Assembly (NCBI GenBank): GCA_040755395.1 | Contig: JBFMAX010000009.1 | Coordinates: 18,496 to 82,495, forward strand | Source: Nitrospirota bacterium | Lineage (GTDB): Bacteria; Nitrospirota; Nitrospiria; Nitrospirales; Nitrospiraceae | Reading direction: 5' to 3' | DNA length: 64,000 bases | Part shown: positions 16,269 through 25,036 of the stretch, piece by piece | How positions within the stretch are numbered: position 1 is the stretch's first letter | Layout: every line of letters begins with the position of its first letter | Notes under the pieces: generated by a model | The model's input: only the letters and a program-made list of their open reading frames with translations | Databases searched by the model: none | What the model was told of the DNA's origin: nothing | Program-made: the position numbers and the translations under genes

Positions 16269-17519
16269 CTAAAAGAACGCCATGCTGGCGTAGGTGACCG
16301 TCGAATTATATTGGTCGGTGATCCCGCGGTCGTAGCGCAGTACCTGGCCCTTTTCCGCTTGAATCAGGCGCAGCAGCGTATAGATGGCCGAGAACCCGGA
16401 GATCCGGCGCTGGTCGTTCTCCTTCCGGATGAATTGCGCAAAGGCCTCCGGGTCGAGATTCTCCGCGTGTTTGAGCATCTCCAGATCCTGCTGCATGCAG
16501 CGGTGGAAGGAAAAGTCGGTGGGCGGCGACGGGTCGCCGTACCGCAGGCCGATATGGGCCAGTTCCGCGCCGGCGATTGCGCAGACGTCCCGGCCGGAGG
16601 CGGCGATCGCGTCCTTGAGGGCGGCGATGAAGGAGTCGATCAATTGTCGGCTCTGCGGATCGCTGAGGCTGGTTGCAGGAAAGGTACAGAGGACCGGCAC
16701 GATGGTCACGGGCTTCTTGCCGCCGACGATGTGCAGGAGAAACGGTAGTTGGAATTCGATCGCGTGCTCGTGTTGATGGCAGAGCTCGTCGTCAAAGCAT
16801 TGCGGGACGGTGGTTCTCAGCCGGTCCAGGATGGCGCGATCCGCCTGCGCGACGCCCAACGGCGTCTCGAAGTCTTTGTCCGTGACCGCGTAAAACGACT
16901 CCATTCCGGAATAGGCGGTGCCCAAGAGCACGAAGAGGTCCGGCGCCTCGGCTTCCTGCAGTTCCTTGTAGGCCCAGGCATAAATAGGACCGGCCTGGCG
17001 GAGGTCGTAGGTCGGAGCGACGAGGCCTTTGATCTTTTTCCCCCGGTTCTCGGATGGCTTGAAATCGGGCCCTTCTTTGGACGAAAAGAAGCCCTCGATC
17101 TGCGCCCGGAGCTTCTGGCCGTCTGCCTCATAGCCGCGTCCGGCGAAGGCGGCTTTCCGGACGGGTGATTCGCGATAGGCTTTCTTGGCCTGTTCTTTTG
17201 CCGCCTCGACCCGCTCCCCTTCCAAGAACAGCTTCGCGTCCAAATCCTCAACCAGCCGTTCGAGGTTCCGGGGATTCAGAAACTCGCCGAAGCGCTTGAG
17301 ATAGAGCACGCCGATCTCTTCGAGCGAATGTTCCCCGTCGAAATGCTGGACCAGGAAGAAATAGCTCAAGGGCAGGATGAGCTTCTCCTTGCTCAAGCCG
17401 GTGGGGTCCCAGAGGACCATGTACTGCTCTTCATTCTGCCGAATCGGCGAGAACTGTAGATTCCGGAGCAGCGGATATTTCTTGGGATCCTTGGGCGTCG
17501 GCGTCGCTTGTGTATCCAT
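16269..17519 (-). CDS. PqqD-like domain fused to a Memo/AmmeMemoRadiSam-B domain
   Basis: 416-aa protein. The C-terminal 270 residues belong to the Memo (AmmeMemoRadiSam system protein B) family, related to extradiol dioxygenases: HEHAIEFQLPFLLHIVGG, AGAELAHIGLRYG. Two residues usual in Memo metal or redox sites appear replaced: the APHxGY motif reads APTYDL, and the late Cys region reads SGFSA. The N-terminal 110 residues (LPLSYFFLVQHFDGEHSLEEIG, then NLERLVEDLDAKLFLEGE) resemble a PqqD/RRE winged-helix peptide-binding domain. ATG 17519 is used; an ATG six codons upstream is possible. No radical-SAM or AMMECR1 partner is adjacent. Function unknown. Confidence 0.75.
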   Translation of the reverse strand: MDTQATPTPKDPKKYPLLRNLQFSPIRQNEEQYMVLWDPTGLSKEKLILPLSYFFLVQHFDGEHSLEEIGVLYLKRFGEFLNPRNLERLVEDLDAKLFLEGERVEAAKEQAKKAYRESPVRKAAFAGRGYEADGQKLRAQIEGFFSSKEGPDFKPSENRGKKIKGLVAPTYDLRQAGPIYAWAYKELQEAEAPDLFVLLGTAYSGMESFYAVTDKDFETPLGVAQADRAILDRLRTTVPQCFDDELCHQHEHAIEFQLPFLLHIVGGKKPVTIVPVLCTFPATSLSDPQSRQLIDSFIAALKDAIAASGRDVCAIAGAELAHIGLRYGDPSPPTDFSFHRCMQQDLEMLKHAENLDPEAFAQFIRKENDQRRISGFSAIYTLLRLIQAEKGQVLRYDRGITDQYNSTVTYASMAFF

Positions 17520-17612
17520 GATGATCAAGAACGGCATTCTAACGGAGGCCCGCCGTCACCCGCAACCGCGTGCGGAGGCTGGGCCCGGACGATTTCTGGA
17601 AGAACCACCGGG

Positions 17613-17660
17613 CACCACCCTCACCTTTGTCCTCTCCCTCCAGAGGAGGGAGAGGATATT
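17613..17660. repeat. GA/CT-rich palindromic intergenic repeat (copy 2)
   Basis: The 29 bases 17613-17641 are the exact reverse complement of 12572-12600. They continue into a palindrome (CTCTCCCTCC, then GGAGGGAGAG ending near 17655). It lies in the gap between the Memo-like gene and the membrane cluster. Confidence 0.8.
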
Positions 17661-17715
17661 GGGAGAAACGGTAGAAACCTCTTGATCGAGAAGGTTACGT
17701 TCGAATCAGGGCTAA

Positions 17716-18474
17716 TTATCCTTCAGGTGGGTGTTCGCCGCGCTTACGGGTCCAAATGACCAGCGCGGCCACGGTCACGGCCGCCAGCCACAGCGAGGCG
17801 CGCCCGTAGGCAGGATCGGAAAATTCGATCAGGTCGGTCAGCCGGCCGATCAGGAGGGACATACGGGCCATGACGGTGTAGCCGAAGGCGGCGCCGAACG
17901 AGATCATCAGAAACAGGATGCCGGTTCGGGCGACGGCTTTGCCGGCACCGGTGTGTTCGATGGAGAAGAAGAAATAGAACAGCACCGACGTGACACCGAG
18001 CAGAATGATGATCGCGTTCAGGTTGCTGGCCGGGTTCAAGAGGTTGAAGCTGAAAGTCAGGCCGTCTCCCGGGACTATTGACACCAGGGGCCGAACCGTA
18101 TCTTCCACTTGCTTGAGGATGTACGAGGAGATCGTCCGCGGAATCGCGAGTCCTGATCCCACCCCCACGATGAAGGCGAACGCGTAGCGGGACAACCAGG
18201 CGGCCTTCGGGGCATAGCGGGTCAGCATCAGCATCCCGATCGACAGCGGGATCAGCAGGGACCAGTCGCCCTGCTTGACCATCGGTTCGTAGATCAAGTG
18301 GATGATCACCGTATCGTAGGCCTTCACGATCGTGTAACCGACCGACACCCCGACATAGAGGTGTTCCGCCACCTTGAAGAGCGGGTTGTCTTCGTACAGG
18401 AACGACAGGATAAACAGCGTCAATCCCGTCGCGATCCAGGCACCCAGCAACGTGTCAAACGGCATGGCCGCCAC
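17716..18474 (-). CDS. Polytopic membrane protein of the GlmL-like cluster
   Basis: 252-aa integral membrane protein with about seven hydrophobic helices and a short basic C-terminal tail (WTRKRGEHPPEG). No enzymatic motif or transporter signature is recognised. It is the last gene of a minus-strand run that starts at 24872; its start (GTG 18474, or the in-frame ATG three codons on) is about 35 bp after the preceding gene. Its partners are other uncharacterised membrane proteins and an ASKHA ATPase, so it may be a structural component of a membrane complex. Function unknown. Confidence 0.75.
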   Translation of the reverse strand: MAAMPFDTLLGAWIATGLTLFILSFLYEDNPLFKVAEHLYVGVSVGYTIVKAYDTVIIHLIYEPMVKQGDWSLLIPLSIGMLMLTRYAPKAAWLSRYAFAFIVGVGSGLAIPRTISSYILKQVEDTVRPLVSIVPGDGLTFSFNLLNPASNLNAIIILLGVTSVLFYFFFSIEHTGAGKAVARTGILFLMISFGAAFGYTVMARMSLLIGRLTDLIEFSDPAYGRASLWLAAVTVAALVIWTRKRGEHPPEG

Positions 18475-18509
18475 CGATGAGGATCAGGTTAAGGTTGATG
18501 GTTTTAGCC

Positions 18510-19337
18510 TCAACCTTTCTGTTTCGCTCGTATGGAGACATAGAAGATGTTGCACAGGATCACCAGCACGATGATGGCGAAATGGGTCGCGGACTGGGCG
18601 TCCATCCCGGCCACGGCTCTCCCCTTCTGGCCGATCAGGCTTTCGTATTCGGCGGCGCCGCGCAGGCCGCCGATGAGCCCGTTGATTTGGCCGCTTCTCA
18701 GCAAGGGATACAGACCCGGCGCGATCACGCCCGTGCAGCCGCCGCCGAGCTCGAACTTGTATTTGTCCTTGCCGAAGACATACCACGCTTCCACGCCGGG
18801 ATTGCCGGCCGCCAAGCTTACGGCGTAGTTCACGTCGCGCAGGTTCTGGACGCCGTTCAGCACGGGCAACTCTTTGGTCGGCTTTCCGTAGTAATCGAAG
18901 GGGAAGGTGGTGTAGAGGTCCTGCCCCATGTTGATGATGACCGACCCGGCGCCCGGGCTCCAGCCGAGAAACACGTAGTCCCGGCCGTTGACCTTGCCCG
19001 CCTCCTGGGCGACCTGGCTGATGACCTGGTCCGCGAGACCGGTGCCGGTAACCCATAGGGTCATGACGATCACCCGCAGGTTCTTGCGGAAGGCATGGCG
19101 CAGGATGGCGATTGATTGGGGATACAGTTCCGGCTTGGAAGCCGGATCGAAGTCCATCGACAGCAGGAACACCGAACCCGGAGGCAGGCTCTCGATGTAG
19201 TCGTACACCCCGCGCACTTCCGGCGACACCTTGATCGGCAGGCCGACCGGGTACAGGAGCGGCAACAGCGTGCACAGGCCGATCACCGCAAAGATGATCC
19301 GCCGGTCGATCTTGAGCATGCGCTCAGCGAAGGTCAC
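18510..19337 (-). CDS. Membrane-anchored protein, function unknown
   Basis: 275 aa with one hydrophobic helix near the N-terminus (IIFAVIGLCTLLPLLYPVGL) and one near the C-terminus (THFAIIVLVILCNIFYVSI). The 190-residue middle looks like an alpha/beta domain (SVFLLSMDFDPASKPELYPQ, RVIVMTLWVTGTGLADQV, DYVFLGWSPGAGSVIINMG) that probably sits outside the membrane. The alternating strand/Gly pattern recalls Rossmann-type folds, but I do not recognise a family. Co-oriented with its neighbours, with a 100-bp spacer upstream that holds short TCACG-type repeats. Confidence 0.75.
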   Translation of the reverse strand: MTFAERMLKIDRRIIFAVIGLCTLLPLLYPVGLPIKVSPEVRGVYDYIESLPPGSVFLLSMDFDPASKPELYPQSIAILRHAFRKNLRVIVMTLWVTGTGLADQVISQVAQEAGKVNGRDYVFLGWSPGAGSVIINMGQDLYTTFPFDYYGKPTKELPVLNGVQNLRDVNYAVSLAAGNPGVEAWYVFGKDKYKFELGGGCTGVIAPGLYPLLRSGQINGLIGGLRGAAEYESLIGQKGRAVAGMDAQSATHFAIIVLVILCNIFYVSIRAKQKG

Positions 19338-19445
19338 TTGAAGCCCTCGTGAGACGTAAAACGTGAAGCGTGATGCGTAAAGTGTGAGGTGTCTGCACCC
19401 CCAAGCTGAGTTTTACCTGTCACGCATGACGCATTACGCATGACG

Positions 19446-20096
19446 TCACTCCTTACCGCCACCGAGGTACGACCGTTCCACGCCGAAGATGATTTTGAAC
19501 GAGAGCGCCACGGCACCCAGGCTCACGCCGATGAGGATGGCGCGCCGGACCGAGGCGTTGAGCACGTTCAAAATCCATTGGGAGACGTCGCCGCTGGCCG
19601 GCAGGAGGTATTCGCCGAGCGGCACGCGGCCCATCATGACGATGATCGCGGCGACCAGCAGGACGGCTGCTTCGCGGCTGCGCGCCCGGAACGACCGGTA
19701 CGCGGCGGAGGCGATGAAAAACGCCAGGATGGCGAACATGGTTCCCTGCAACGGCACCAACATATAGGTATAGATCCAGCCGAACGCGGTCGGCGCTCCG
19801 TTCATCGTCTCCTTGCCGTTCGCCCACAAGCCGACGGCGATCGTGCCGAGCAGGCCGGCATACAAGACTAGACTGTACCCCCATCCCGGCTCCTTGCGAC
19901 GGATCTTTACGGCATGCAGATGGAACAGGCTGGTGATGCCGAGCACCAACGCGAAGCCGCCGATGATCTGCATCCACTTGGTGACCGAGGTGAGGAGGTG
20001 CTCGGAGGCCGGATGCGGCACATAGTATTGGGCTGCGAAGACCAGCCCGGTCACCAGCGTCACCAGCAGCGGCGCCTGTCGGCGAAAGAAGATCAT
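19446..20096 (-). CDS. Polytopic membrane protein of the GlmL-like cluster
   Basis: About 216 aa, six or so transmembrane helices, with a charged turn after helix 2 (HAVKIRRKEPGWGYS). ATG 20096 overlaps the stop of the preceding gene by 4 bp (ATGA), which fixes the start and implies translational coupling; the open frame further upstream belongs to that gene's region. No known family signature. Likely a membrane subunit of the same assembly as its neighbours. Confidence 0.78.
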   Translation of the reverse strand: MIFFRRQAPLLVTLVTGLVFAAQYYVPHPASEHLLTSVTKWMQIIGGFALVLGITSLFHLHAVKIRRKEPGWGYSLVLYAGLLGTIAVGLWANGKETMNGAPTAFGWIYTYMLVPLQGTMFAILAFFIASAAYRSFRARSREAAVLLVAAIIVMMGRVPLGEYLLPASGDVSQWILNVLNASVRRAILIGVSLGAVALSFKIIFGVERSYLGGGKE

Positions 20097-21376
20097 TTGA
20101 GATCCCGGAAGACGTCCAGCAGGATCTGCGGCCACTCCGTGCCGAACAACACCCCGGCGGTGGCGACGAGCGTGCCCAGACCGATCACGCTCAGGATGAA
20201 CGCTTTGCCGATGTCCTGGCCGCGCAGCGTGCCGATCTGCACCGGCTCTTTGGACAAATAGGCGCTGGCGGCGTACAGCTCTTCGCCGATCAAGGTGTAA
20301 TCGCAGGTGGTCACGAAGAACGGCAACTGGTGGTCGGAATCGGTGCCGGCGATCTGGATCGCGCCCGTGCTGGCGCCGGTCTCGGTCAACAGGAGCGATT
20401 CGGCGAAGTAGGCGCCCATGAAAAAGTTCGCCGCCGGCTTCTTGCGCAGCATGATCCCGTCCACGGCGGCTGTGTAGCTGAACTGATCGGTGGTGATGAA
20501 GAAGTTCGAGTCTTCCTTGAATTGGTCCGCCTTCCCTGCTTCCAGATAGGCTTGCTTCGTGATTTCCTGACAGACCGCCATCGTGATCGGATCGCGGTGC
20601 GGTACCAGCAGCTCGGTCTCATAGGCCGCCGTCCGCTTCGCGACCCGGCCCAAAATGACGGCGGCCGCGATGGTCGAGGGATCGCTCATGTCGTGCGCGC
20701 CGGTCAGATAGAGGATCGGTTTGCCCAATTCGGTCGCGCGCCCGATGGCTTCGTCCACCGCGTCGAGCCCGGGAATCCGGCGGAGGAAGATCTCCCGTCG
20801 CTTCGCCGTCCGGATCGCGTAGAACACGACCGAGCCGAACAGCAGGGCCAGGAGCAGGTTGTTCATCTGGTTCCAGTTGATCCAATTGGGCGCCGGCGCG
20901 GCGGCAATCGGCACGGCGAACGCGCGGTCATCGCCGCTGACCGCCGCGACCGTGACGGTGTAGGCGACGCCGTCTTTCAGCTCGATGCCCTTGCCGTTCT
21001 TCACAATGAATTGGTGGACCTCCGGGCGATCCGGCCTTGTCCACCACGGCCATTTGTTCTCCCGCACGTAATGGGTGTTGGCCGAGAACTCGGCGATGAC
21101 TTTCATCGTCGCGGAATCGGCCGAGGGGGAATCGCCGAGCAGAATCTGGTACTTGACGGTCGCGCTGTCGTAGGGCGCCGGCGCCCACAGCACGGTCAGG
21201 CTGCCGCCGCCGTCGTTCGGGGTGTCGATCACCCGAAGGTCTCGCGGAGGCGCGAGAAGCGATTCGGCCGACGCCGCCGACCCCGTCCAGTCCGGCAGCG
21301 CGCACAGGGACAAAAGCGCGCCGGCCACCAGCGACCGGCCGCTCCCACGCTTCACGCATAACGCATCACGTGTCAC
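20093..21376 (-). CDS. Signal-peptide, FN3-like, membrane-anchored protein (DUF6754-like)
   Basis: 427 aa. An N-terminal signal sequence is followed by a fibronectin-III-like region (about residues 40-155: PPRDLRVIDTPNDGGGSLTV, AYTVTVAAVSGDD). One membrane helix follows (NNLLLALLFGSVVFYAI, about 172-188), then a 190-residue alpha/beta cytosolic domain (IPGLDAVDEAIGRATELGKP, LVPHRDPITMAV, FFITTDQFSYTAAVDGIMLR) and a last helix at about 395-415. The cytosolic part resembles what I recall as DUF6754. GTG 21376 lies in a TCACG-type repeat, so the true start may be a GTG at 21355. An extracellular sensor/adaptor wired to an internal domain is a plausible reading; no function is known. Confidence 0.75.
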   Translation of the reverse strand: MTRDALCVKRGSGRSLVAGALLSLCALPDWTGSAASAESLLAPPRDLRVIDTPNDGGGSLTVLWAPAPYDSATVKYQILLGDSPSADSATMKVIAEFSANTHYVRENKWPWWTRPDRPEVHQFIVKNGKGIELKDGVAYTVTVAAVSGDDRAFAVPIAAAPAPNWINWNQMNNLLLALLFGSVVFYAIRTAKRREIFLRRIPGLDAVDEAIGRATELGKPILYLTGAHDMSDPSTIAAAVILGRVAKRTAAYETELLVPHRDPITMAVCQEITKQAYLEAGKADQFKEDSNFFITTDQFSYTAAVDGIMLRKKPAANFFMGAYFAESLLLTETGASTGAIQIAGTDSDHQLPFFVTTCDYTLIGEELYAASAYLSKEPVQIGTLRGQDIGKAFILSVIGLGTLVATAGVLFGTEWPQILLDVFRDLK

Positions 21377-21381
21377 AGCCG

Positions 21382-22527
21382 TCAGACTCCTTCGATGACT
21401 TCGATGTTGGCGCGAGGAATGACGGCCGTGCTGCCGTCCGGGAAACGGACCTCCAGGACGCGCACCAGGCTTTCGGTGGGAATCTTTTGCAGGTCCGGCG
21501 GCAACCGCGACACCTCGCCGATTTTGCCGAAGAGCGGGTCACGGATGATGCGGACGAGATCGCCGACCTTGATTCCCTCGCGGGCGTGCTCTCCCTCATC
21601 CTTGCCTTCTCGCGACGGAGAAGATGTCGTGTGGTCCGGCCGCGGAATGATGATCTCCGGCCGGATCACCCCCGCGCGGATTTGCGTCGCGCCGGAGACC
21701 GAGGCTTTCCGTCCGGCGTGCGCGGACAGCAGCTTGAACGTCTTGGCGGCCATCGGAATCGTGCCGAATCCCTCCGTCAAGATCAACGTGAACCCGACCT
21801 TTTCGGTTCCCGTAATCGCGACGCCCAGATCATAGCCGAGCAACGCCCGCAGGTCCTTATCGTGGATGCCACCGACGACGAGCGCCGCGACGCCCACGTC
21901 CTTGGCTTTGTTCATGGTCTCGATCGGACACAACGCGCCGCCCACGACGACCTTGCCTTTGAGGTCCGGGGTCAGATGCTCCGGCGTCAGGGTTTCTTCG
22001 GGAGATTTCACGGCGATCGCGATGTTGCCCCAGGTTTCCCCGCCGATCCCGAAAATGCCCTGGACCAGGCTACAGGCTGTCTCGACCGTCACCCCTTGAC
22101 TCGGATGCACCTCGACGACGGTCCCGTCGATGTACGCCAGAAGTTCCAGGAGGCGCGGCGGCTCGCGCAACAGCACCTGGCCGGTCACTGTGGAGACCGA
22201 TTCGATCGTGCCTTGAATCGGCGACCGGACTTCGGTCTTGAACCATTTGATGAGCGGCTTGTTCTCTGCAATGACCTCATCTTTCTGCACGGGCTCGCCT
22301 TCCCGTTTGATCAGATACTCTCTGATTTCATCGGGGGCGATGCCCAGAAGATTGGCGACGTTGACCGCCTGCACCTTGCCGGGCAACTCGGCGCGCGCAA
22401 CCGGCGAATCGGCGCGCACTTCTTCGCCGACGTTCACCAGCACGGTGCCGGGCAGCGGCAGCAACCGTTTCCGCCGAACCACCGTGCGTTCGGTAACCGT
22501 GAGGCCTGGTGTGTACGCGTGGGCCAT
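21382..22527 (-). CDS. Lipoyl-like/KOW-domain protein of the GlmL-like cluster
   Basis: About 381 aa, soluble. The N-terminal half has two barrel-sandwich segments like biotinyl/lipoyl carrier folds (LLPLPGTVLVNVGEEVRADS, VRSPIQGTIESVSTVTGQVL) but no modifiable Lys motif. The middle is a Gly-rich alpha/beta region (GKVVVGGALCPIETMNKAKD, VAALVVGGIHDKDLRALLG). The C-terminus carries a KOW-type segment (IKVGDLVRIIRDPLFGKIGEV) after an Arg/Asp-rich linker. ATG 22527 gives the family-like start MAHAYTPGLTV; an ATG at 22593 would add residues from a repeat. It sits between the ATPase gene and the FN3 membrane protein. Function unknown. Confidence 0.75.
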   Translation of the reverse strand: MAHAYTPGLTVTERTVVRRKRLLPLPGTVLVNVGEEVRADSPVARAELPGKVQAVNVANLLGIAPDEIREYLIKREGEPVQKDEVIAENKPLIKWFKTEVRSPIQGTIESVSTVTGQVLLREPPRLLELLAYIDGTVVEVHPSQGVTVETACSLVQGIFGIGGETWGNIAIAVKSPEETLTPEHLTPDLKGKVVVGGALCPIETMNKAKDVGVAALVVGGIHDKDLRALLGYDLGVAITGTEKVGFTLILTEGFGTIPMAAKTFKLLSAHAGRKASVSGATQIRAGVIRPEIIIPRPDHTTSSPSREGKDEGEHAREGIKVGDLVRIIRDPLFGKIGEVSRLPPDLQKIPTESLVRVLEVRFPDGSTAVIPRANIEVIEGV

Positions 22528-22644
22528 GTCTAAAAGACGTGACGCGGGCACCCATTGCTCCAGGATGCAATGGGTCCCGGTGACGCGTGACACGTGGTTA
22601 CAAACAGGAGCAAAGGCATCTTCTCACTCGTTACGTGTCACGTG

Positions 22645-24504
22645 TTACCTGTCACTGGGTTGCGGGTACAGATCCACCGACTTGTACCAACGATTCAAGG
22701 CCGTCAATCTCGCCGCATGGTTCGTCGGGAGCTGCAACGGGCGTCCCCGGCCGTCGAGCAGCAAGCCGACGACCCCGCCTTGTACGTCGCGGCTGACGGC
22801 GTGGCCCGGACCTTCGCCGAGATCGACGGTCTTGGCCGGTTGCATCGTGACGCGCGCCGTCTGATCCTGGGTCAGCGGGAATACGCGAAGGTCGCCGAAT
22901 CGCAAGGTTCCGCGCTCCTCCGGACGGCCGTCGTCAAACGCGATGGCGTAGTCGGCGCAACGCTCGCCGTCTTTGCCCTGCCCGATCGGCGCGATGCAGG
23001 CGCCGAGATAGATCATGCAGTCCCGGACGAACACGTCGGTGGCCGCCTTTTCATTCACCGTCGAGAGCACGCCGAGATGGGGCATCATGAAAATGCTGTC
23101 GACGGACAAGCGGGTAAAGCCCAGCGGTTCGTAGGCGTCGATCATCATCATCATCGACTGCACCCGCCGCGGCGCGTGGGACAGGATGCCGCCGCTGCCC
23201 ACGATCAGGTCCAGTTTCAGCATGTCGATCAGCGTCCGGCCGGACGTCTGCTGCTCGAAGATATCCGAAATCGTCCGTTCCTGTTGCACGCCCTTCAGGC
23301 CCGTGGCCAAGGACTTGTGATGGATCAGCGCCAGCCGCAGCGCTTCCCGCGCGATCGCCTGCTCCACCTGCAACTCGTCGAGCGTCTGCGGGATCGTCGT
23401 GGGCCGGATCATCTTGTTCTTGATCCGGTTCCGCAACGTCTGCTCGTCGATGGAGAACGGCACCCACCGCATGATGTTCGCCAATCCGGCTTCGGCCAGC
23501 ACGTTGGAGATACTGTACGACAGGCCCAAGTTGGCGCTGACGGTGCGGTTGAAGACGCCGTCGAACACCGAAAAGACATCGGTCGTCGCGCCCCCGATGT
23601 CCACCCCGATCAGGTTGAGGTGCTGCCGCTTGGCGATGGTCTCCATGATCAAGCCGACCGCGGCGGGGGTCGGCATGATCGGCGCGCCCGCCATCTCGAT
23701 GAGCTTCTTGTACCCCGGCGCCTGGGCCATGACGTGCTCGAGGAACAAGTCGTGGATCTTCTGCCGGGCCGGCGCCAGGTTTTCCCGCTCCAGCACGGGA
23801 CGGATGTTGTCGGTGATCACCAGCGCGGTTTTCTTTCCGAGGATCTTGCCGATCTGCTCGCGCGCCTCCTTATTGCCCGCGTAAATGAGCGGCAAGGTGT
23901 ACGTGCTGCCGAACCGGGGGCGAGGTTCGGCGGCGGCGATGTATTCCGCCATCTCGACGACGTGCGTGATGGCTCCGCCGTCGGTGCCGCCTGACATGAG
24001 GATCATGTCCGGCCGCATGGTCCGGATCCGTTCGATCTTTTCATGGGGCAACCGTCCGTCGTTCGACGCCAGCACGTCGATGACGATGGCGCCGGCGCCC
24101 AGGGCCGCCCGTTGCGCGCTTTCCCCCGTCATGTTCTGAACGACCCCCGTGACCATCATCTGCAGCCCGCCGCCGGCGCTGCTCGTGGAGATATAGACGT
24201 CCACGCCCACGTTCGGTTCCCCCTGCGCCGCCCGGTTGGGCGTGATGATGCGTTCGCCGTCGAGGATCTTCCGGCCGGACAGCTCTTCGATTTCGGCGAC
24301 GGCGTTGAGCACACCCTTCGTGACATCCTCGAACGGCGCCTCGACGGTGGTCGGCGCTTCGCCGCGGTAGGTCTGGCGATACTCGTCCACGATGTTCTCG
24401 ATCAGAATAGCTTTGGTGGTGGTGCTGCCGCAGTCGGTCGCGACGATGACGTTCAGCGGCCGGTCTGTCGCATGCCTATGAGCGGATTGACCGGGCGCGG
24501 TCAT
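22645..24504 (-). CDS. GlmL/MutL-family ASKHA ATPase
   Basis: 619-aa protein of the glutamate mutase MutL (GlmL) family, related to actin/Hsp70 and 2-hydroxyacyl-CoA dehydratase activators. Phosphate-1 motif ATDCGSTTTKAIL near residue 22, and phosphate-2-like GVDIGGATTDVFSVF near residue 315. Classical GlmL accompanies the B12-dependent glutamate mutase subunits (MamA/GlmS, GlmE); none is present here, and the gene is instead surrounded by membrane proteins. ATG 24504 overlaps the preceding stop by 4 bp. It should bind and hydrolyse ATP; its client is unknown. Confidence 0.88.
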   Translation of the reverse strand: MTAPGQSAHRHATDRPLNVIVATDCGSTTTKAILIENIVDEYRQTYRGEAPTTVEAPFEDVTKGVLNAVAEIEELSGRKILDGERIITPNRAAQGEPNVGVDVYISTSSAGGGLQMMVTGVVQNMTGESAQRAALGAGAIVIDVLASNDGRLPHEKIERIRTMRPDMILMSGGTDGGAITHVVEMAEYIAAAEPRPRFGSTYTLPLIYAGNKEAREQIGKILGKKTALVITDNIRPVLERENLAPARQKIHDLFLEHVMAQAPGYKKLIEMAGAPIMPTPAAVGLIMETIAKRQHLNLIGVDIGGATTDVFSVFDGVFNRTVSANLGLSYSISNVLAEAGLANIMRWVPFSIDEQTLRNRIKNKMIRPTTIPQTLDELQVEQAIAREALRLALIHHKSLATGLKGVQQERTISDIFEQQTSGRTLIDMLKLDLIVGSGGILSHAPRRVQSMMMMIDAYEPLGFTRLSVDSIFMMPHLGVLSTVNEKAATDVFVRDCMIYLGACIAPIGQGKDGERCADYAIAFDDGRPEERGTLRFGDLRVFPLTQDQTARVTMQPAKTVDLGEGPGHAVSRDVQGGVVGLLLDGRGRPLQLPTNHAARLTALNRWYKSVDLYPQPSDR

Positions 24505-24872
24505 CGAGCGGACATTCCTTTGGGCGCGGACTTCGCTTCGATGAGGGCGATCAGGCGGGGGATGGTCTCGCGGCGTTCGAGCAAACGCGCCACCTGCGCG
24601 ACTTCTTTATTGCTGAACGCCAACTCCAGAATCGGCGTGAGAAAGTACAACGCTTGGCTCCCGAGAAAGTTCATCGGGCCGACGGATTCCAGGAACAACG
24701 TGGCCGGCGTCGCCATCCCGCGTTGCACCACGGCGTCGGCCGCTCGTTCCAACAGGGCGATGTCCTCGACGGTGAAGGTCTTCCCGTTCGACGTCATGGC
24801 GAAGGCGCGCCGGAAACCGGCCCGAAATTCGCCGACCTTTTTCACGAGAAGTTCCCTGGACAATGCGACCAT
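24501..24872 (-). CDS. Small soluble protein heading the GlmL-like cluster
   Basis: 123 aa, mostly helical, no signal or membrane segment. Its C-terminal half has a striking hydrophobic stretch (LESVGPMNFLGSQALYFLTP) followed by a charged helix (KEVAQVARLLERRETIPRLI). Family not recognised. It is the first gene of the minus-strand run and is coupled to the ATPase gene by an ATGA overlap, so it may be an ATPase partner or adaptor. It is divergent from pgm, with about 160 bp between the two starts. Confidence 0.7.
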   Translation of the reverse strand: MVALSRELLVKKVGEFRAGFRRAFAMTSNGKTFTVEDIALLERAADAVVQRGMATPATLFLESVGPMNFLGSQALYFLTPILELAFSNKEVAQVARLLERRETIPRLIALIEAKSAPKGMSAR

Positions 24873-25036
24873 GACGAGTCGTGAAGGCCAGAGTCTGTGG
24901 AGCGAAACTCATTATAGGGAGGGGTCGGAGGAGAGTCAATTCGACCGGAGAACGCGACTTCGACCGGTTGACACGCAGCCGGGGGAGTCACTATGGTCGC
25001 ATAGCTGATGTCCATGAAAACGGAAAGGAAACGGTC

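Noticed and set aside
22594..23994. 466-codon plus-strand open frame opposite the GlmL-like gene
   Set aside because: Antisense shadow; His/Arg-rich composition and no motif.
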